From Gari tellinella (lineage: Eukaryota; Mollusca; Bivalvia; Cardiida; Psammobiidae): a stretch of DNA of 64,000 nt. The notes beneath the pieces were generated by a model that was given only the letters and a program-made list of their open reading frames with translations, did no database searches and was not told where the DNA came from. The first letter of the stretch is position 1. Each line of letters begins with the position of its first letter. The DNA lies in NCBI GenBank assembly GCA_922989275.2, contig OV277856.1:54073358-54137357 (forward strand), given 5' to 3'. Positions 62,299-64,000 of the stretch are shown one piece after another. The position numbers were made by a program, and so were the translations under genes.

Positions 62299-62396
62299 GT
62301 ATACCCAAAATGAAGATCAACATTATTCTAGTCGTGGCGCTTATGGTCGTGAAGTGCATGTTAGTAAAAGCTGGTAAAAGCTTTTGTTCAATTACG
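62299..62396 (+). CDS. Signal-peptide exon (exon 2) of a small secreted protein gene, right copy
   Basis: TCTTTTCACAG acceptor ending at 62298, ATG at 62310, and a GTAAGT donor starting at 62397 leave 29 codons in phase 0. The product begins MKINIILVVALM, has a hydrophobic core and then VKAGKSFCSIT; a signal-peptidase site is likely after the KA. It parallels the left copy (784-875) in start, hydrophobic stretch, single cysteine in FC, and both splice borders, with many amino-acid differences in the signal region. Later exons should lie beyond a foldback-rich intron (copies at 62585, 63021, 63388) and I could not recognise one before position 64000. The function of the mature protein is unknown. 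Confidence 0.72.
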
Positions 62397-62584
62397 GTAA
62401 GTTTGCATGGAACCTTTTACAAAGTTATTGTCCAATTTTTCTGACCTGTCAGTTATTTTTAGAACAATAGTTTATAATGATAAATAGGTAAGCAAGGTGA
62501 CATCGGATCAATATAGTCGAACAATTCCCAACTTGAGATGAGCATGATCCTCGTGCAGCACGAGACAGCTGCACTAATTTTACT

Positions 62585-62778
62585 AATATGTTATTCGTTC
62601 TGAATAAACGTGTTTATGCTAAAAACTATTATGTCCATTGCAAACAGGTTGGAGCCAGATCAGACGCCGGGTAACCCGCTGTCTGATCAGGCTCCAACCT
62701 GTTTACCACCCAGATTAAAAAGTTAAAATTAATTTTCTACGGTTTAGTACATTGTGTTTGCGTTAATTCGGGACTGTA
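62585..62778 (-). mobile_element. Decayed family A element, copy A19
   Basis: GTTATTCGTTCTGAATAAAC, GGAGCCAGATCAGACGCCGG and complement, then GTGTTTGCGTTAATTCGGGA. Both termini are lost. Confidence 0.7.
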
Positions 62779-63020
62779 CATTACACACAATAAATACAGC
62801 TTTCTGTATTCCTGGCTAACAGTACGGAAATCAACGAGTACGTTGATCCCTTTTAAAATTTTAGAATGTTCCAATCTAAATAACTGACAGGTCAGAAAAC
62901 ACTTATAGCCATCGCCAACAAGGAAAACAAATTGAATTCCAAATGAGTTTTAAAACATGTTCAGCGAACAGTCCCGAGTTAATTTCTCATCAATAGACCA
63001 ATATTTTCCGATACTTAATG

Positions 63021-63272
63021 TACAGTGGAGAAAACGTTATTCTTTCCCAATAAACGCGTTTACCCTAAAACTAGTATTTGCAATGCAAACAGTTTGGGGC
63101 CATATCAGACGCCGGGTTACCCGGCGTCTGATCAGGCTCCAAACTTTTTACCAATCGGGTAAAAATGAATAGTCAGAAGTATAAAAAACTTGTCATTTTA
63201 TACGTTTTAATGTTTTGCGTTTGCGTTTCGTTTGCATTGTAAACGGGAAAGAATAATGTCTTCTCCTCGGTA
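63021..63272 (-). mobile_element. Foldback element family A, copy A20
   Basis: TACAGTGGAGAAAACG at the left; TCTTCTCCTCGGTA at the right. The stem has GGGCCATATCAGACGCCGGG. The 60 bases before it match 7951-8011. Confidence 0.85.
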
Positions 63273-63387
63273 TGTTACTTTATTGCGTTTCTCACTTTGA
63301 GAACGACCAAAATATGGATTGAACCATTTGTTCTATACGTGCCCGTTCTAATTTATTTCTTCACTGCAAATGAGAATTTAAAGCAGC

Positions 63388-63632
63388 TACAGCGGTAGTT
63401 ACAGCTACCCGTTTAAACGCAAACGTACGCAAACGCAAAGCACTAAAACGTAGAAAAGAACATTTTTTGAACAATTCTGATAATTCTTGTTTATCTTGGT
63501 GGTAAACAGTTTGGAGCCTGATCAGACGCCGGGTTACCCGGCGTCTGATCTGGCTCCAAACTGTTTGCACTGCAAATAATAGTTTTAGCGTAAACGCGTT
63601 TATTGGGAAAGAATAACAGATTCTCCACTGTA
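63388..63632 (+). mobile_element. Foldback element family A, copy A21 (left terminus altered)
   Basis: The left end reads TACAGCGGTAGTTACAGCTA in place of the usual terminus; the rest is near consensus to GATTCTCCACTGTA. Confidence 0.85.
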
Positions 63633-64000
63633 TCACAGCAGTGAAAAAGGTCATACATAATTGTCTTATTTGGGGGAACAGTGACAAGCGTTGTAAGGAG
63701 GGAATCGGTCAAGTGTCCGGATCGTTATTGGACGGGAACACTATAGTCTTGGAAATGCTCTATATAACCGGAATATTGATCTATTGTAAAGCGTTCTCAT
63801 GCTGTCAGACTTTTCAGTTTTTGGTAAACGGCGAGACTCAGATCAGACAGCTCCTTCTACTGATCGGGGTCTGCAATATTTTATAAGATGTCTGGCAGAG
63901 GCCTGTACTTGTCCTTTAGTTTTATACAGGTATTAATGTTCTGAATTTGTATACAGGTATTAATGTTCTAAATTTTTAATATGGGGCCAAATAAAAAATA
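63633..64000. other. Right end of the window; intron or unrecognised exon
   Basis: An open frame from 63641 to 63886 contains several cysteines but also long hydrophobic stretches, and it has no clear acceptor that joins in phase 0 with exon 2. I cannot tell whether it belongs to the secreted-protein gene. Confidence 0.3.

Noticed and set aside
62299..62396. Assigning the secreted peptide to a toxin, antimicrobial or hormone class
   Set aside because: Only the signal peptide and one cysteine are in the window; there is no basis for a functional class.
63641..63886. Cysteine-containing frame as the mature-peptide exon of the right secreted-protein gene
   Set aside because: No clear acceptor in the right phase, long hydrophobic segments, and no counterpart checked in the left copy, so I left it unassigned.

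Overview
This is eukaryotic nuclear DNA, very probably from a mollusc, most likely a bivalve. It is AT-rich, has spliceosomal introns with GT/AG borders, and has no operon-like gene packing. It is crowded with small foldback transposons (MITEs), two LINE retrotransposons and remnants of other transposon proteins. The mollusc call is an inference from the types of repeats and domain families; nothing here names a species.

Layout. Both ends of the window carry the same small gene in inverted orientation. On the minus strand at the left (exon 1 about 3099-3325, exon 2 784-875) and on the plus strand at the right (exon 1 about 59930-60139, exon 2 62299-62396) lies a gene for a small secreted protein. 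Exon 1 is nearly identical in the two copies, a TATA box sits upstream of each, and exon 2 encodes a signal peptide. The genes are head to head and their last exons fall outside the window. Further matches upstream keep the same mirrored order (10275-10376 with 58386-58492; 10383-10937 with 55674-56240), which indicates an old segmental inverted duplication.

Between the arms: a decayed transposon protein at 7.1-7.7 kb; a LINE ORF1 remnant at 13.7-14.5 kb; a satellite-like repeat at 14.6-16.1 kb; and a large, broken, multi-exon gene at 17.26-23.11 kb (C2H2 finger, DDE-like blocks, a YqaJ-type nuclease domain, and three 3' exons joined in phase). A C2H2 zinc-finger pseudogene lies on the minus strand at 27.6-28.4 kb. 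A CR1/L2-like LINE with several disabling changes is on the minus strand at 33.4-37.6 kb. A remnant of the widespread DTDV-type transposon-associated protein is on the minus strand near 39.1-39.3 kb. A LINE with full-length open ORF1 and ORF2 is on the plus strand at about 44.15-49.0 kb.

The rest is dominated by foldback elements in about eight families. Families A and C have TA target sites. Families B, E and F begin TTAACCCTTT and have TTAA target sites. Families D, G and H have other termini. Different terminal types share the same inner hairpin: the CAAACAGT...GATCAGA core is found in A, B, F, G and H, and a TTTACT-TCA/TGAAAGTAAA-type core in C and E. Nested insertions give a relative chronology. 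I see no CRISPR array, rRNA or functional tRNA gene. Apart from the paired secreted-peptide gene and possibly a short membrane-protein exon at 51.2-51.6 kb, I see no convincing host gene.
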